The position numbers were made by a program, and so were the translations under genes. From NCBI GenBank assembly GCA_024653965.1, contig JANLGW010000125.1:1-37291 (forward strand): a stretch of DNA of 37,291 bases, written 5' to 3'. Shown here piece after piece: positions 34,359 through 37,291 of the stretch. Within the stretch, counting starts at the first letter, position 1; each line of letters starts with the position of its first letter. The notes under the pieces were generated by a model. The model was not told where the DNA came from and did no database searches. It saw nothing but the letters and a program-made list of their open reading frames with translations. The stretch is from Rhodospirillales bacterium (lineage in GTDB: Bacteria > Pseudomonadota > Alphaproteobacteria > Rhodospirillales > Magnetovibrionaceae).

Positions 34359-35405
34359 ATGGCTTCGCTCTCCCGCCGCGCGCGCCACCGCGCCGATATT
34401 TGGCCAGGCTTTGTCGATGCCTTGGCGTCGCTATTGATGATCATCATTTTTTTGCTGCTGGTGTTCGTGCTGGCGCAATTTTTCCTCGGCGAAGCGCTGT
34501 CGGGGCGTGAAACGGCGCTCAAAAAATTAGATCGTGAAATGGCGGAGCTTGCCGATCTTTTGGCTTTGGAAAAAAGTACCAGCCAAAAACTGCGCAGCGA
34601 TGTAGGCCGTCTTTCAGGCGAATTACAAACCTCCATCATTACCAACGACCGTCTGCAAGGCGACGTCGTCAAGCTGGAAGCGTTGAAAGCGCAGCTCGAA
34701 GCCGACATCGGAAAATTAGCCAGCCAGATTGAAGAAAAGGCCTCCGCCCTTCTCTCCGAACAAGAGTTGAGCGAAAGCGCGCGCGCCGAAGTGGCGCTGT
34801 TGAACCGCCAAATGGCGGAACTCAAAGATCAAATCGCGACGCTCAACGACGCTTTAGATGCGGCGGAGAAAAAAGCCACGGACCAAGGCGCGCAGATCGT
34901 ATCGATGGGCAAACGCCTTAACGCCGCGCTCGCCTCGAAGGTTATGGAACTGTCCACCTACCGTTCGGAATTCTTCGGCCGTTTGGTGCAAATTTTAGGC
35001 GCGCAGCCGGGTGTCGAAGTCGTCGGCGACCGCTTCGTGTTTCAGTCCGAGGTGCTGTTCGCCAGCGGTTCGGCGGAAATCAACGTCGATGCATTTACGC
35101 AATTGAGCGGCCTAGCCCAAACCCTTAAAGAACTGGAAGGCCAAATTCCCGCCGACATCGATTGGGTGCTGCGTGTCGATGGCCATACCGACCGGGTGCC
35201 CATCCAAACGCCCAAGTTCGCCTCCAACTGGGAACTCAGCTCGGCGCGCGCCATTTCCGTGGTTAAATACCTGATCGGCCAAGGCGTACCCGCCAACCGT
35301 TTGGCGGCGGCGGGCTTCGGTGAACACCAACCCATCACCCCGGGCAAGACCCAAGCCGCACTGGACCGCAACCGGCGCATCGAGCTCAAGCTCACGGAAC
35401 GGTAA
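34359..35405 (+). CDS. MotB-like OmpA-domain protein of the stator cluster
   Basis: This is 348 residues. A single membrane helix near the N-terminus, IWPGFVDALASLLMIIIFLLLVFVLAQFFL, carries an Asp (residue 20) at the position used for proton passage in MotB/TolR. A long coiled coil (about residues 50-190) follows. The C-terminal OmpA domain has VLRVDGHTDRVPIQTPKFASNWELSSARAISVVKYLI, which should bind peptidoglycan. It starts 11 bases after the channel gene, so the two are coupled. The target machine is unknown. Confidence 0.88.
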   Translation: MASLSRRARHRADIWPGFVDALASLLMIIIFLLLVFVLAQFFLGEALSGRETALKKLDREMAELADLLALEKSTSQKLRSDVGRLSGELQTSIITNDRLQGDVVKLEALKAQLEADIGKLASQIEEKASALLSEQELSESARAEVALLNRQMAELKDQIATLNDALDAAEKKATDQGAQIVSMGKRLNAALASKVMELSTYRSEFFGRLVQILGAQPGVEVVGDRFVFQSEVLFASGSAEINVDAFTQLSGLAQTLKELEGQIPADIDWVLRVDGHTDRVPIQTPKFASNWELSSARAISVVKYLIGQGVPANRLAAAGFGEHQPITPGKTQAALDRNRRIELKLTER

Positions 35406-35408
35406 TTC

Positions 35409-35446
35409 TTGCCAATTTTTGCCAATTCATCTATGATTTTGCCATG
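35409..35446 (+). promoter_or_regulatory. parDE promoter and phased TTGCCA repeats
   Basis: TTGCCA (35409-35414) and TATGAT (35432-35437) are exactly 17 bases apart and match -35 and -10 consensus at five of six positions each. The ATG of the antitoxin begins six bases after the -10, so the message is probably leaderless. TTGCCA recurs at 35409, 35419 and 35439, that is at 10- and 20-base spacing on one DNA face. This is a likely ParD operator. Confidence 0.65.
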
Positions 35447-35683
35447 AGCACAATGAACATCTCCCTGCCCGAAGCGCTGAAGTCCTTTGTGGACGAACAG
35501 GTCGCTTCGCATGGTTACTCAACCAGCAGCGAGTACGTCCGTGAATTGATCCGCATGGATCAAGACCGCCAGAATTTGCGCGCGCTGTTGCTCGAAGGTG
35601 CTGCATCCACGCCCACGTCACCCGTAAACGCGGCTTACTTTGACGGACTGCGCGAACGCGTGAAACGGCGCAAGACGGCGTGA
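35444..35683 (+). CDS. parD: ParD-type antitoxin
   Basis: This is 79 residues. The N-terminal MNISLPEALKSFVDEQVASHGYSTSSEYVRELIR is the ParD/CopG ribbon-helix-helix pattern. The C-terminal part (DGLRERVKRRKTA) is the toxin-binding tail. Its stop overlaps the GTG start of parE. It should repress its own promoter together with ParE. Confidence 0.9.
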   Translation: MSTMNISLPEALKSFVDEQVASHGYSTSSEYVRELIRMDQDRQNLRALLLEGAASTPTSPVNAAYFDGLRERVKRRKTA

Positions 35684-36012
35684 GCGCGAAGCCCGTCATC
35701 CCGCGCAAACGCGCCAACCAGGATATCGACGAAGCCGTTCTCTATTATGTCGCCGAAGCAGACAAAGACGTTGCACTCGGTTTCATTGATGCGCTAGAGC
35801 GGGCCTTTGAGCAGATAGCCCATCATCCGGCTTCCGGAGCGCCCCGCTACGCTCACGAGTTGGACCTACCGGGTCTCTATTTTCACCCCCTGAAGCGCTA
35901 TCCGTACCTTGTCTTTTACCGGGAACACGACGATCACATCGACGTATGGCGCGTTCTGCACGCAAGCCGCGACATTCCAGCATGGATGGCCGAGCCGCAG
36001 GAGATTTCTTAA
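35680..36012 (+). CDS. parE: ParE-type toxin
   Basis: This is 110 residues from GTG 35680, which overlaps the parD stop as GTGA. The RelE/ParE fold is seen in the helical N-terminal half (ANQDIDEAVLYYVAEADKDVALGFIDALERAFEQIAHHPASGAPRY) and the C-terminal strands LKRYPYLVFYREHDDHIDVWRVLHASRD. ParE toxins poison DNA gyrase, while RelE relatives cut mRNA; the sequence favours ParE but does not prove the target. Confidence 0.88.
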   Translation: MSAKPVIPRKRANQDIDEAVLYYVAEADKDVALGFIDALERAFEQIAHHPASGAPRYAHELDLPGLYFHPLKRYPYLVFYREHDDHIDVWRVLHASRDIPAWMAEPQEIS

Positions 36013-36107
36013 GCTCTAGCCCTAGCCCCTTTCAACCGCTATATACATTATATCGGCCCGTTACGGCGCTCCTTAGAATTCGCCCAAACAAAAGAATAGA
36101 ACCATAC

Positions 36108-37291
36108 ATGCTTACCCTTTTCCTCATCGTCTTCATCGACTTGGTCGGTTTCGGCATCGTCATCCCACTGCTGCCGTTTTATGGCGAGCATTTCCAGGCC
36201 GGCCCCTTCGTGGTGGCGATGATGATGGCGTCGTATTCCTTGGGCCAGTTTATCGCCGCGCCCTTTTGGGGCCGCTTGAGCGACACCATCGGGCGTCGCC
36301 CGGTGTTGATCATCAGCCTATTCGGCGCGGTGCTATCCTATATCTGGTTGGGCTTCGCGACGACCTTGTGGATGCTGTTCGCCGCCCGTACCGTGGGCGG
36401 GCTGATGGCAGGCAACATTTCCACCGCCTTCGCCTATATCGCCGACATCACCACACCGGAAAACCGCGCCAAAGGCATGGGCTTGGTGGGCGCAGCGTTC
36501 GGGCTGGGTTTCATCGCGGGCCCCGCCATCGGCGGCATCTTAGCAGGGTCCGACCCTCTGACCGCCGACTTTCAAACGCCCGCGTTCGTCGCGGCGGGCA
36601 TGTCGCTTTTGGCGTTCGCGCTCACCATCGCGCGTTTAAAGGAATCTCTGCCCGCCGACGTTCGCGCCAAACGCACCGCCCAACCCCGGCAAAGCCGTTT
36701 GAAGCAATTTAAGTCTGTCCTGAATAAACCCGGCATCGGCCTGCTGGTCTTGCTCAGCTTTCTCGCCACGTTCGTATTCGCGGGCATGGAAACGACGTTC
36801 GCCATGTGGTCGCGGCGTCAATTCGGCTGGGGGCCGGAGCAAAATGGATACCTGTTCGCCTTCATCGGCATCATCGCCGCCGTGCTGCAAGGCGGTGCGG
36901 TGGGACGCCTCACCAAGCGCTTCGGCGAGGGCAACTTGATCGTGCAGGGCGCAGTAGCGCTGGCCATCGGCATGGCGCTGATCCCCTTCAGCAACTCGAT
37001 CGAGTGGCTGCTCGTCGCCATGGTCGTCGTGGCGTATGGGTTCAGCATCATCAACCCCGCCCTCAACAGCCTGATATCGCTGCGCACCAGCGCCTCCAAC
37101 CAAGGCCAGATGATGGGGGTCGCACGCTCCGCCACCACGCTGGCGCGCGTCGTCGGTCCGGCCTGGGCGGGCGTGCTGTTCGCCGTGCTGGGCATGGATT
37201 GGCCGTATTATGGCGGCACGGTTTTGATGCTGGTGGTGGCGGCTTTGGCGCTGCGCGCGCTCAAAGACAATGAAGCGGCAAAGGCCGAGGC
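36108..37291 (+). CDS. MFS transporter, TetA-like, cut by the window end
   Basis: The frame from ATG 36108 stays open to the window end, giving at least 394 residues, so only the C-terminal tail is missing. At least ten hydrophobic segments are visible. The N-terminal FLIVFIDLVGFGIVIPLLPFYG and the loop GRLSDTIGRRPVLI (MFS motif A) are typical of the TetA-like drug/H+ antiporter branch. RTVGGLMAGNISTAFAYIAD matches motif B-type sequence. The central loop is short and basic. The substrate cannot be named. No strong ribosome site precedes it. Confidence 0.9.
   Translation, partial: MLTLFLIVFIDLVGFGIVIPLLPFYGEHFQAGPFVVAMMMASYSLGQFIAAPFWGRLSDTIGRRPVLIISLFGAVLSYIWLGFATTLWMLFAARTVGGLMAGNISTAFAYIADITTPENRAKGMGLVGAAFGLGFIAGPAIGGILAGSDPLTADFQTPAFVAAGMSLLAFALTIARLKESLPADVRAKRTAQPRQSRLKQFKSVLNKPGIGLLVLLSFLATFVFAGMETTFAMWSRRQFGWGPEQNGYLFAFIGIIAAVLQGGAVGRLTKRFGEGNLIVQGAVALAIGMALIPFSNSIEWLLVAMVVVAYGFSIINPALNSLISLRTSASNQGQMMGVARSATTLARVVGPAWAGVLFAVLGMDWPYYGGTVLMLVVAALALRALKDNEAAKAE

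Noticed and set aside
31829-36012. Zorya-type anti-phage defence system
   Set aside because: The MotA-like and MotB-like pair resembles ZorAB in domain order, but the channel protein is short, an extra OmpA protein is present and no ZorC, ZorD or ZorE-like gene is nearby. The adjacent parDE pair does not change this.

Overview
The window looks like chromosomal DNA of an alphaproteobacterium, most likely a Rhodospirillales-type organism. The gene order yebC-ruvC-ruvA-ruvB-ybgC-tolQ-tolR-tolA-tolB-pal-cpoB-tilS-ftsH-folP-glmM-thiD, and the block small coiled-coil protein-zapA-6S RNA-formyl-THF cyclo-ligase-ymdB, are typical of that group. So are the intergenic palindromes with TCAAG/CTTGA loops and the DUF1127/MocR pair. 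The assignment rests on gene content and order; no similarity search was possible.

Region 1 (1-7157) is mostly variable. It holds a possible 3' end of a gene, a small lipoprotein, a TPR/SPOR lipoprotein, a secreted protein of unknown role, a GNAT-PhzF pair, a protein of an uncharacterised RHGL-type family, and a DUF1127 protein divergent from a MocR-type regulator. It closes with a cluster of palindromic repeats. Region 2 (7158-22466) is one long minus-strand housekeeping block: thiamine (thiD), amino-sugar (glmM), folate (folP), proteolysis (ftsH), tRNA-Ile lysidine (tilS), the complete Tol-Pal envelope system, Holliday-junction processing (ruvCAB) and yebC. Many of its neighbours overlap by ATGA or a few bases, which implies translational coupling.

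Region 3 (22467-24447) is an accessory insertion between yebC and ymdB. It has a cloverleaf-like palindromic element, a stand-alone LuxR-type HTH protein coupled to a small Cys-rich protein, and a PIN toxin/RHH antitoxin pair with a palindromic operator. Region 4 (24448-26705, minus) is ymdB, 5-formyl-THF cyclo-ligase, 6S RNA, zapA and a small coiled-coil protein.

Region 5 (27028-37291, plus) has gap with a strong terminator, a small unknown protein, thiE, a diguanylate cyclase, efp and an inositol monophosphatase-family gene. These are followed by a three-gene envelope cluster (exported OmpA-like protein, MotA/TolQ/ExbB-like channel, MotB-like OmpA protein), a parDE module and the start of an MFS transporter cut by the window edge.

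The points most worth following up are the orphan stator-like cluster at 31829-35405, the mirrored start-codon sequence in the DUF1127/MocR spacer, the yebC-ymdB island with its cloverleaf repeat, and two toxin-antitoxin modules whose predicted promoters place the transcript start at or next to the start codon.
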